A DNA stretch of 38,224 bases, taken from positions 1 through 38,224 of the forward strand of contig CAMYCX010000006.1 of assembly GCA_947254705.1 (NCBI GenBank), read 5' to 3'. Shown piece after piece: positions 8,201-15,563 of the stretch. This stretch comes from an uncultured Veillonellaceae bacterium. Lineage in GTDB: Bacteria > Bacillota > Negativicutes > Veillonellales > Negativicoccaceae. Both the position numbers and the translations under genes were made by a program. Under the pieces are notes generated by a model that had not been told where the DNA came from, ran no database searches, and saw only the letters and a program-made list of their open reading frames with translations. Each line of letters starts with the position of its first letter. The stretch's first letter is position 1.

Positions 8201-9260
8201 GTTGCAGATTATTGAAGATACATTTATGGATTTGGAGCAGCAGATCAGTGATCCTACCGTGATTGCACGTCAGGACGAATGGCGGCAATTCATGAAGCGG
8301 CATGCTGATTTGGCGGATACAGTTAATGTGTATCGGGAGTATAAAAAAGTATTGGCCTCAATTGCGGAAGCAGATGAAATTTTGCAGGATGCCAAGGCAG
8401 ATGAAGATATGACAGCGCTTGCGAAGGAAGAGTTGGTTTGGGGAAAAGTTCAACGAAAAAAACTGGAAGAGCAGCTGAAACTTTTATTATTACCGAAAGA
8501 TCCGCATGATGACAAAGACGTGATCGTAGAAATTCGCGCGGGTGCCGGGGGAGATGAAGCGGCACTGTTTGCTGCCGATTTGTTGCGCATGTATACGCGT
8601 TTTGCCGAACGTCAAGGTTGGAAAGCGACATTGATGGATTGGAACGATACGGGATTGGGCGGATACAGAGAAGCTATTTTAGGGATTCACGGCCGCGGAG
8701 CCTATTCTAAACTGAAATATGAGAGCGGTGTTCATCGTGTACAACGAGTTCCTGAAACGGAAAGCTCGGGGCGGGTACACACCTCTACCGTGACAGTCGC
8801 AGTGTTGCCGGAAGCAGATGATGTGGAAATTCAGATTGCACCGGGAGATTTTACCATTGATACATATTGTGCGTCGGGAGCCGGCGGGCAATATGTCAAT
8901 CGGACGGCGAGTGCAGTGCGCATTACGCATCATCCGACGGGGATTGTAGTTACTTGTCAGGATGAAAAAAGTCAGTTGAAAAACAAGGAAAAGGCGATGC
9001 GTGTGTTGCGGGCCAGATTGCTTGCGAAGGCGGAGCAAGATGCGCATGATAAAATGGCGGCTGACCGCAAGAGCCAGGTCGGTACCGGAGATCGATCTGA
9101 GCGAATTCGGACATATAATTTTCCGCAAGGACGTGTAACCGATCATCGAATCAATTTGACAATATATCAGTTGTTGCAAGTGCTTGATGGCGATTTGGAT
9201 GATCTTTTGACCGGTTTGGTGACAGCCGATCAGACGGAAAAGTTGCAGGCGATGACATGA
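8187..9260 (+). CDS. prfA: Peptide chain release factor 1
   Basis: Reads UAA and UAG stop codons and triggers peptide release. The protein is 357 residues, as usual. The GGQ catalytic motif is at residues 233–235 (SGAGGQYVNR). The stop-codon-reading loop lies in RVPETESSGRVHTSTV, with PET at the tripeptide position where PxT marks RF1. RTYNFPQGRVTDHRINLT near the C-terminus is also diagnostic. The start ATG overlaps the preceding gene and the stop overlaps prmC by four bases (ATGA). The neighbour PrmC methylates the GGQ glutamine (Q235), a standard functional pair. Confidence 0.97.
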   Translation: MWQDKLQIIEDTFMDLEQQISDPTVIARQDEWRQFMKRHADLADTVNVYREYKKVLASIAEADEILQDAKADEDMTALAKEELVWGKVQRKKLEEQLKLLLLPKDPHDDKDVIVEIRAGAGGDEAALFAADLLRMYTRFAERQGWKATLMDWNDTGLGGYREAILGIHGRGAYSKLKYESGVHRVQRVPETESSGRVHTSTVTVAVLPEADDVEIQIAPGDFTIDTYCASGAGGQYVNRTASAVRITHHPTGIVVTCQDEKSQLKNKEKAMRVLRARLLAKAEQDAHDKMAADRKSQVGTGDRSERIRTYNFPQGRVTDHRINLTIYQLLQVLDGDLDDLLTGLVTADQTEKLQAMT

Positions 9261-10114
9261 TTCAAACGTGGGATTTACGTAGTATGCTGAACTGGTTGGC
9301 AGGATATTTGCAAGATAAATGTATACCGGATGCTCGGTTGGAGGCGGAGCTGTTATTGGCGCAGGCGGTCGGTGAGGATCGCCTGTACTTGTATACGCAT
9401 TATGATAAACCTCTGACGGCAGCGGAGTTGGCGCAGTTAAAGTCTTGGTTGCTGCGGCGGGTGGCAGGAGAATCTATAGCGGCCATTTTGGGAGAGAAAG
9501 AGTTCATGGGATTATCATTTCGTGTGACGACGGATGTGTTGGTTCCGCGGGCGGATACGGAAACACTAGTGATAGAGGTATTGGCACGGCGCACGGATGA
9601 TTCGTTACGTGTACTGGATATCGGTACGGGAAGCGGCGCGATAATCGGAAGTTTACTGCATTATCGTTCACATTGGCAGGGAGTGGCCGTTGATCTGTCA
9701 CCTGCTGCATTGGCAGTAGCTGCCGATAATTTTGCAGAGTTGGATGTGGCATCGCGTGTGACTGTACGGAAAAGTGATTTGTTTCAAGCCGTGACAGGCG
9801 AGAAGTTTGATATTTTGGTATCCAATCCTCCTTATATTCCAACCGCGGCGATAGAGACGTTGTCACCAGAGGTACGGCATGAGCCGCAGTTGGCGCTGGA
9901 TGGAGGACATGACGGGCTGGATGTCATTCGGCGACTGATACGAGAAGCGGCAGATTTTGTTGTATCGGGCGGATTGTGTGCGATAGAAATCGGCTATGAG
10001 CAGGGGCATGCGGTACAGAATATGGTAGCGGCAGATGGTCGCTATACGCAAGCGATTCTCTGTCGGGACTTGGGGGGGCATCATCGCGTTGTTGTATGGG
10101 AAGTGAAATTATGA
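9257..10114 (+). CDS. prmC: Release factor glutamine N5-methyltransferase
   Basis: SAM-dependent methyltransferase that modifies the GGQ glutamine of release factors. It has 285 residues: an N-terminal helical substrate-binding part, then a Rossmann-type domain with VLDIGTGSGAI (SAM-binding motif I) and the NPPY active-site motif at residues 190–193 (VSNPPYIPT). It starts in an ATGA overlap with prfA and overlaps the next gene in the same way, so prfA, prmC and sua5 are translationally coupled. Confidence 0.96.
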   Translation: MIQTWDLRSMLNWLAGYLQDKCIPDARLEAELLLAQAVGEDRLYLYTHYDKPLTAAELAQLKSWLLRRVAGESIAAILGEKEFMGLSFRVTTDVLVPRADTETLVIEVLARRTDDSLRVLDIGTGSGAIIGSLLHYRSHWQGVAVDLSPAALAVAADNFAELDVASRVTVRKSDLFQAVTGEKFDILVSNPPYIPTAAIETLSPEVRHEPQLALDGGHDGLDVIRRLIREAADFVVSGGLCAIEIGYEQGHAVQNMVAADGRYTQAILCRDLGGHHRVVVWEVKL

Positions 10115-11139
10115 AAACAGAGCGAATCAACGTATCCGTGGAGGTGATGCCCACGGATCCGTCAATACAACGGGCGGCAGAGTTATTGTTGGCGGGGGAA
10201 TTGGTTTCATTCCCAACGGAAACCGTATACGGACTGGGGGCTAACGGACTGGATGAAACGGCTGCCCGTTCGATATATCTTGCCAAAGGACGCCCAAGTG
10301 ATAATCCGTTGATTTTACATGTGGATGGACGAGCTATGCTTGATTTGGCGGCGGCTGCAGTCAGCCCGTTGGAAGAACGATTAATTGATGACTTCTGGCC
10401 GGGTCCTTTGACGTTGATATTTCCCAAGACGGAACTGGTATCGTCAACGGTAACGGGCGGCGGCGACACGGTGGCAGTACGGTCACCGCTGCATCCGATT
10501 GCATTGTCACTGATTCAGGCCGCAGGCGTACCGATTGCCGCGCCCAGTGCCAATCAATCCGGACGGCCGAGTCCGACTGATGCGGATATGGTGTGGCACG
10601 ATTTAGATGGTCGGATTGCAATGATACTGGATGGAGGACCATGCACGGTTGGCGTTGAATCAACAGTGGTTGCTTGTACGGACGGGAATATTACGATATA
10701 TCGACCGGGGGCGGTGACAGAAGAAATGTTGTCTGCTTATGCGCCGGTTTACATGGACCCTGCCCTGGCAGGTCACGGCGTGCCGAAATCTCCCGGCATG
10801 AAATATCGACATTATTCGCCTCGTGTTCCCGTAGTCATTTTTCAAGGGGCGAAAAATGCGGTCGCGCGCATGATACAGAATAATTATCGTTCGGATTGCG
10901 GCTACTTTATCAGCCAGGAAACAGCACAACACTTGCCGTCGCAGGCGCATACTTTTGTCTGGGGAAAGCGGGAAGATCAACGAGCGATGGCGCGGAGTCT
11001 GTATATGGCGTTGACGACGTTGGAACAATTGCCAATCACGGAGATTATCGCTGAAGGCATTGCTCCGACGGGTCTTGGTATGGCGATTATGAATCGACTG
11101 GCGAAAGCGGCAGGCTATCATATTAAGGAGGTTATATAA
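10111..11139 (+). CDS. L-threonylcarbamoyladenylate synthase (Sua5/YwlC)
   Basis: Makes threonylcarbamoyl-AMP from threonine, bicarbonate and ATP, the first step of t6A37 modification in tRNAs that read ANN codons. It has 342 residues, the long Sua5 form: an N-terminal YrdC domain with the signature ELVSFPTETVYGLGAN and the KGRPSDNPLILH loop, then a linker with SPGMKYRHYSPR and a smaller C-terminal Sua5 domain. I chose ATG 10111 because it overlaps the prmC stop as ATGA and has GGGAAGTGA just upstream. An in-frame ATG at 10096 lacks a properly placed ribosome-binding site. The stop shares one base with the next ATG (TAATG). Confidence 0.93.
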   Translation: MKTERINVSVEVMPTDPSIQRAAELLLAGELVSFPTETVYGLGANGLDETAARSIYLAKGRPSDNPLILHVDGRAMLDLAAAAVSPLEERLIDDFWPGPLTLIFPKTELVSSTVTGGGDTVAVRSPLHPIALSLIQAAGVPIAAPSANQSGRPSPTDADMVWHDLDGRIAMILDGGPCTVGVESTVVACTDGNITIYRPGAVTEEMLSAYAPVYMDPALAGHGVPKSPGMKYRHYSPRVPVVIFQGAKNAVARMIQNNYRSDCGYFISQETAQHLPSQAHTFVWGKREDQRAMARSLYMALTTLEQLPITEIIAEGIAPTGLGMAIMNRLAKAAGYHIKEVI

Positions 11140-11585
11140 TGCGGGTATTATTTGTGTGCACGGGAAATACCTGTCGTAGCCCGATGGCGGAAGCATTGTT
11201 GAATCGTGAAATTCAAACAGAGCACAAAGATGGATGGATGGCACTTTCTGCGGGGCTGATGCCCGGTGTCGGCGCGCCGGCGGCAGAGCAGGCACAAACG
11301 GTTATGCAGCAACGCGGGGTCAACCTGCAAGACCATCGTGCGCGACGTTTAGCGGAAGCATATGTGCAAGCGGCGGATTTGGTGGTTGTTATGACAGGTG
11401 CGATGAAAGACATGGTTCGAAAGATGTATCCGGAGGAGGAAGATAAAGTATTGACCTTGTCGGAATGGGCAGGAGAAACAGGTGACATCAGTGATCCGTT
11501 CGGCGGTACGCTGGCAGAATATAAGTTTTGTGCGTCGGAAATCGAGCGGAAAATTTTACAGGCCTTGAAGCATATGGAAAAATAA
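11139..11585 (+). CDS. Low-molecular-weight phosphatase, probably protein-arginine phosphatase YwlE type
   Basis: A 148-residue member of the low-molecular-weight protein tyrosine phosphatase fold. The P-loop CTGNTCRSP starts at C7 with R13, and the general acid is in the C-terminal DPFGGT. Residue 11 in the loop is threonine, which in B. subtilis YwlE sets the preference for phosphoarginine over phosphotyrosine. That makes a protein-arginine phosphatase likely, but no McsB arginine kinase is in this window. The gene order sua5–ywlE–rpiB–ywlG–glyA–upp is the same as in B. subtilis. Confidence 0.88.
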   Translation: MRVLFVCTGNTCRSPMAEALLNREIQTEHKDGWMALSAGLMPGVGAPAAEQAQTVMQQRGVNLQDHRARRLAEAYVQAADLVVVMTGAMKDMVRKMYPEEEDKVLTLSEWAGETGDISDPFGGTLAEYKFCASEIERKILQALKHMEK

Positions 11586-11644
11586 TTATACCGTGATGAC
11601 TCATCTTGTGGTACGATACATAGAGAAGGATAGGAGGCGCGGAC

Positions 11645-12091
11645 ATGCGAGTGGTTATTGGCAGTGATCACGGCGGATATCAACTAAAAGAAATAATTCG
11701 CCAGAATTTACAAGAACATGGGTACGAAGTCGTCGATTGCGGGACATATTCAACAGATTCCTGTGATTATCCGGATATTGCCCGTAAGGTAGCAATGCAA
11801 GTTAAGGAGAGTGTGGGGACCTTCGGCATTTTGATCTGCGGAACGGGAATCGGTATATCCATTGCGGCGAATAAAATAGCGGGCATTCGAGCGGCATTGT
11901 GTCATGATACGTTTTCGGCAAAAGCATCCCGTGCGCATAATGATGCCAATATATTGGCGATGGGGGAGCGAGTTATCGGCCCGGGATTAGCGCTGGATAT
12001 TGTACATGCGTTTTTGACGGGAACATTTGAAGGCGGACGCCATGAACGACGCGTCAATAAGATAAGTGAGATAGAAAAGGAGCGAGCATGA
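11645..12091 (+). CDS. rpiB: Ribose-5-phosphate isomerase B
   Basis: Interconverts ribose-5-phosphate and ribulose-5-phosphate in the pentose phosphate pathway. It has 148 residues. The RpiB start IGSDHGGYQLK gives D8 and H9, and the active-site cysteine is C65 in ICGTGIGISIAANK; the HNDANILAMG segment also fits. TAGGAGGCG precedes the ATG. Some family members act on allose- or galactose-6-phosphate, but the position with glyA and upp supports the pentose role. The 59-base gap upstream holds no promoter I would defend. Confidence 0.94.
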   Translation: MRVVIGSDHGGYQLKEIIRQNLQEHGYEVVDCGTYSTDSCDYPDIARKVAMQVKESVGTFGILICGTGIGISIAANKIAGIRAALCHDTFSAKASRAHNDANILAMGERVIGPGLALDIVHAFLTGTFEGGRHERRVNKISEIEKERA

Positions 12092-12621
12092 ACATCAGGC
12101 AAGAAACGACAGCAGCGTTTCGTGAATTGTGCGACATCGCAGAATTTGCACCGCATCAGCTGATTGTCGTCGGAGGTTCATCCAGTGAGATTGCAGGTGG
12201 CGTGATTGGAAAGAACAGCTCAATGGAAATCGGTACAGAGGTAGTGCAGGCCTTGCTAGAAGTCGCAAAAGAACGGAATCTAGCGTTAGCAATTCAATGC
12301 TGTGAGCATTTAAATCGGTCGCTAGTAGTAGAACAGGAGACGGCGGAACGGTATGGGTATGATCGGGTATCAGTTGTACCGTGGTTGCATGCGGGAGGTT
12401 CGCTGGCGACAAATGCGATGGCATTGTTCAATCATCCCGTTGTTGTAGAACGGGTAGCCGCACATGGCGGGTTGGATATCGGTCAGACATTAATTGGTAT
12501 GCATTTGCGGCGAGTAGCCGTACCGGTGCGTTTGGAGCACCACCGTATCGGTCAAGCGACGGTTGTGGCGGCACGGACGAGGTATCCGCTCATCGGTGGC
12601 GAACGCGCACGGTACCAATAA
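12088..12621 (+). CDS. UPF0340 (DUF436) family protein, YwlG-like
   Basis: A 177-residue conserved Firmicutes protein of unknown biochemical role. Recognised features are the start IVVGGSSSEIAGGVIGKNSS, then AIQCCEHLNRSLVVE and VPWLHAGGSLATNAM, all typical of this family. It overlaps rpiB by four bases (ATGA) and precedes glyA by 26 bases, in the conserved ywlE–rpiB–ywlG–glyA order. I see no signal peptide or membrane segment. No function is proposed beyond this linkage. Confidence 0.88.
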   Translation: MNIRQETTAAFRELCDIAEFAPHQLIVVGGSSSEIAGGVIGKNSSMEIGTEVVQALLEVAKERNLALAIQCCEHLNRSLVVEQETAERYGYDRVSVVPWLHAGGSLATNAMALFNHPVVVERVAAHGGLDIGQTLIGMHLRRVAVPVRLEHHRIGQATVVAARTRYPLIGGERARYQ

Positions 12622-12647
12622 TACATACAGGGGTAGGGAGAAATACT

Positions 12648-13886
12648 ATGACAAGCATACAAACACAGGATCCGGTATTATACGGATATATGCAGTCGGA
12701 GCAGTTACGGCAAGAAAATAAGTTAGAAATGATTGCTTCGGAAAATTTTGTCAGTCGGGCGGTAATGGAAGCACAGGGAAGCGTGCTGACCAACAAATAT
12801 GCGGAAGGGTACCCCGGAAAGCGTTATTATGGAGGATGTGAATTTGTTGATCAAGTAGAAACGCTGGCACAGGAGCGAGCGCGTGAGTTGTTTGGCGCGG
12901 AACATGTCAATGTACAGCCACACTCCGGTTCTCAGGCAAATTTTGCCGTGTACTTTGCACTGCTCAACTATGGGGATACGATCATGGGCATGAATTTGGC
13001 ACATGGCGGTCATTTGACGCATGGCAGTCCGGTCAATGTATCGGGAAGCTATTTTCGGATCGTACCTTACGGTGTTCGTGAAGACACCGAACGAATTGAT
13101 TACGATGAGATGGAGAAAATTGCCAAACAGACACGCCCGAAATTGATTATCGGGGGTGGCAGTGCGTATTCTCGCAGCATTGATTTTGAACGCATGGCAG
13201 CGATTGCACATGATGTCGATGCTATTTTTATGGTAGATATGGCACACATTGCAGGATTGGTGGCGGCAGGATTGCACTCAAATCCCGTTGAGGTAGCCGA
13301 TGTGGTGACGACGACGACGCATAAAACACTTCGTGGACCCCGTGGCGGATTGATTATGTGTCGGGGAAAATATGCAAAGGCGATCGACAAGTCTATTTTC
13401 CCCGGAATACAAGGCGGTCCGCTGATGCATGTAATTGCAGCGAAAGCGGTCGCACTCGGAGAAGCACTGAAACCGTCATTTGCAGATTATGCCCGCCGGG
13501 TGATCGTCAATGCAAAAGTGTTGGCGGATGAGTTGCAAGCGCACGGTTTGCGAATTGTGACGGGGGGGACGGATAACCATTTGATGCTTGTGGATGTTCA
13601 TTCATCGTTGCAGATGACAGGTAAGACTGCGGAGAAAGTACTTGATGATGTCGGAATTACTTGCAACAAAAATACGATTCCGTTTGAGACGCAGAGTCCG
13701 TTTATTACCAGCGGGATTCGATTGGGAACGCCCGCGTTAACGACACGCGGATTTAAAGAAGATGATTTCCGTGAAATCGCATCGATTATTGCAACCATGT
13801 TGCGCGCACCGGAGGATAACGATGTGGCGGAAACGGTGCGACAACGTGTGGCGACACTTTGTCGTGCATATCCGCTTTACAAATGA
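12648..13886 (+). CDS. glyA: Serine hydroxymethyltransferase
   Basis: PLP enzyme converting serine and tetrahydrofolate to glycine and 5,10-methylene-tetrahydrofolate, the main source of one-carbon units. It has 412 residues, the normal length. The N-terminal motif IASENFVSRAVMEAQGS and the NKYAEGYPGKRYYGG substrate loop are intact. The PLP-binding lysine is about K226 in TTTTHKTLRGPRGG. The start is ATG 12648, with GGGGTAGGGAG 8–18 bases upstream. The frame stays open for 267 bases further upstream inside the previous gene, but that is accidental. Confidence 0.97.
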   Translation: MTSIQTQDPVLYGYMQSEQLRQENKLEMIASENFVSRAVMEAQGSVLTNKYAEGYPGKRYYGGCEFVDQVETLAQERARELFGAEHVNVQPHSGSQANFAVYFALLNYGDTIMGMNLAHGGHLTHGSPVNVSGSYFRIVPYGVREDTERIDYDEMEKIAKQTRPKLIIGGGSAYSRSIDFERMAAIAHDVDAIFMVDMAHIAGLVAAGLHSNPVEVADVVTTTTHKTLRGPRGGLIMCRGKYAKAIDKSIFPGIQGGPLMHVIAAKAVALGEALKPSFADYARRVIVNAKVLADELQAHGLRIVTGGTDNHLMLVDVHSSLQMTGKTAEKVLDDVGITCNKNTIPFETQSPFITSGIRLGTPALTTRGFKEDDFREIASIIATMLRAPEDNDVAETVRQRVATLCRAYPLYK

Positions 13887-13897
13887 GGAGGATGTCG

Positions 13898-14524
13898 ATG
13901 AATATTCATGTATTGGATCACCCGTTAATTCAGCATAAAATGACATTGTTGCGCAGTCAGGATACAAGCTCTAAAGATTTTCGTGAATTGTTGGAAGAAA
14001 TTACTTTGTTGATGGGATATGAAATTACGCGAGACTTGCCTTTGGAAGATGTCCCGGTTACGACCCCGGTCGGAAATACGATAGGAAAGCGTGTTGCGGG
14101 GAAAAAAGTCGGCATTGTGCCGATATTGCGGGCCGGACTCGGTATGGTTGGCGGCATGCTCAGCTTAATTCCGACGGCACGGGTGGGACATGTAGGTTTG
14201 TACCGTGATCCGAAAACGCTGCGCCCCGTTGAATATTATTGTAAACTTCCCTCGGATATTACAGAACGTGAGTTTATTGTAACAGATCCGATGTTGGCTA
14301 CCGGGGGTTCTGCCTCGGCGGCCATTACGTTGCTGAAAGAAAAAGGTGCGCAATCTATTAAGCTGATGTGTATTGTTGCGGCTCCCGAGGGGGTGCGTGT
14401 GGTGAATAAAGAGCATCCCGATGTAGAAATTTATACGGCGGCATTAGATGATCACCTGAATGACCACGGATACATTGTGCCCGGGTTGGGAGATGCGGGA
14501 GACCGGATTTTCGGAACGAAATAA
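13898..14524 (+). CDS. upp: Uracil phosphoribosyltransferase
   Basis: Salvage enzyme that joins uracil and PRPP to give UMP. It has 208 residues, exactly the family size. The PRPP-binding loop VTDPMLATGGSASAA and the uracil-binding end GYIVPGLGDAGDRIFGTK are intact. ATG 13898 is chosen over ATG 13892 because GAGGAGG (13885–13891) directly abuts the latter and gives a 6-base spacing to the former. It is the last gene of the prfA-to-upp run and is followed by a strong bidirectional terminator. Confidence 0.97.
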   Translation: MNIHVLDHPLIQHKMTLLRSQDTSSKDFRELLEEITLLMGYEITRDLPLEDVPVTTPVGNTIGKRVAGKKVGIVPILRAGLGMVGGMLSLIPTARVGHVGLYRDPKTLRPVEYYCKLPSDITEREFIVTDPMLATGGSASAAITLLKEKGAQSIKLMCIVAAPEGVRVVNKEHPDVEIYTAALDDHLNDHGYIVPGLGDAGDRIFGTK

Positions 14525-14544
14525 CGGCTTGTCGCCAGATAGAT

Positions 14545-14592
14545 CATTGCACTAAAAAAGACTTGCATAGGCAAGTCTTTTTTAGTGCAATG
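14545..14592. terminator. Bidirectional terminator between upp and the rluD-type gene
   Basis: A perfect 22-base inverted repeat (14545–14566 with 14571–14592) around an ATAG loop. The core stem GACTTGC/GCAAGTC is flanked by A6 on the left and T6 on the right, so it works as an intrinsic terminator on both strands for the convergent genes. Its right arm overlaps the last codons and stop codon of the minus-strand gene (stop at 14582–14584). Confidence 0.95.
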
Positions 14593-15487
14593 AAAAATGG
14601 TCGATTAATGTCTGCATATCGGCGGGACAAGGGCAGCTTGTATAGATGAGACGATGTGAATACGGGTGAAAGAAAGTGATTGCAAAAGCATGCAACGCTT
14701 GTCGCGTGATATATTTTCGGGAGCCTCCGTAAAGATCGTCACCCAATAAGGGATATCCCAAGTGGGAAAGATGAACACGAATCTGATGTGTACGTCCCGT
14801 TGCCAGCTGAATTTGCAAACGTGAGGCAGCGGAGTGTACGGCGATGCGCCGGATATAGGTGCGAGCCGTTTGTCCGTCGGTAAAGTTGACTTCACGTTCG
14901 ATAATGCTGCCGGATTTACGAGCTATCGGCAGGCGGATATCGGCAAAAGGCGAAGGGAAATATCCGGTGACGATAGCTTCATAACTGCGTTGCAAGTTGG
15001 TAAATGCCGATTGCATAAAGTCATGTTGGGCTTTCGCGTTAAGCGCAATGACAATCAGTCCCGAAGTTTGTCGATCCAACCGATGAATCGGATGCGGTCT
15101 GGTTTCACCACGAGTTTCGTTCAGGTAGGCTTGTATGGCGTGCAAAAGAGTATGACTCCGTTCGGAGGCGGTTGCATGGGTCAACATTCCGGCCGGTTTA
15201 TTGACAACCAAAAAATCGGCATCTTCATACATAATCTCTAAAGGGTATGTCCATGGTGTTAACGGGTGCGGATCATCCCAATGGAGGGTGATCGTGTCGC
15301 CAACCATAACGGTCGCATCCCAATTGGAGGCGATGCCGTTCCTCTCTACACGGGCAATTTTTCGCAGGCGTCGTCGCTGCGATAAGGAATAGCCTCGTTG
15401 TTTCAATATGTAAGAAATGCGATATCCGTCTTCGTTTGCGGTAATTTTCCATTGCATATTCATATTGCCATTGTAACGCAAGGCCAA
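14582..15487 (-). CDS. RluA/RluD family 23S rRNA (or tRNA) pseudouridine synthase
   Basis: Isomerises specific uridines to pseudouridine in structured RNA. An N-terminal S4-like RNA-binding part (residues ~15–75) precedes the catalytic domain, which has the signature HPIHRLDRQTSGLIVIALN with the catalytic Asp in RLDRQTSG. It also has ATGRTHQIRVHLSHLGYPLLGDDLYGG. The size (~290–301 residues) fits the RluD group, but the exact target uridines cannot be read from sequence. The start is uncertain: the longest frame uses TTG at 15487, while ATG at 15463 or 15457 gives the usual N-terminus; an AAGGAG lies at about 15510–15505. It is transcribed alone, divergent from polA. Confidence 0.93.
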   Translation of the reverse strand: MALRYNGNMNMQWKITANEDGYRISYILKQRGYSLSQRRRLRKIARVERNGIASNWDATVMVGDTITLHWDDPHPLTPWTYPLEIMYEDADFLVVNKPAGMLTHATASERSHTLLHAIQAYLNETRGETRPHPIHRLDRQTSGLIVIALNAKAQHDFMQSAFTNLQRSYEAIVTGYFPSPFADIRLPIARKSGSIIEREVNFTDGQTARTYIRRIAVHSAASRLQIQLATGRTHQIRVHLSHLGYPLLGDDLYGGSRKYITRQALHAFAITFFHPYSHRLIYTSCPCPADMQTLIDHFSLH

Positions 15488-15530
15488 AGAAAAATGAAAT
15501 CAGCTCCTTACAGGAGAGAGGTATGCGGTA

Positions 15531-15539
15531 TGTTATAAT
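15531..15539 (+). promoter_or_regulatory. Extended -10 promoter for polA
   Basis: TGTTATAAT, an extended -10 element (TG, one base, TATAAT at 15534–15539). No good -35 is found 16–18 bases upstream, which is common for extended -10 promoters. The predicted start is near 15546, 18 bases before polA. Confidence 0.65.
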
Positions 15540-15563
15540 GACATTGATACTTGAGGAGGAGCC

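Noticed and set aside
11586..11644. A promoter in front of rpiB (TACGAT at 11612–11617)
   Set aside because: No -35 element at the right distance and no extended -10; transcription is more likely from upstream.
12381..12647. An 89-codon N-terminal extension of glyA
   Set aside because: It overlaps the UPF0340 gene in another frame, and SHMT has its normal length from ATG 12648.
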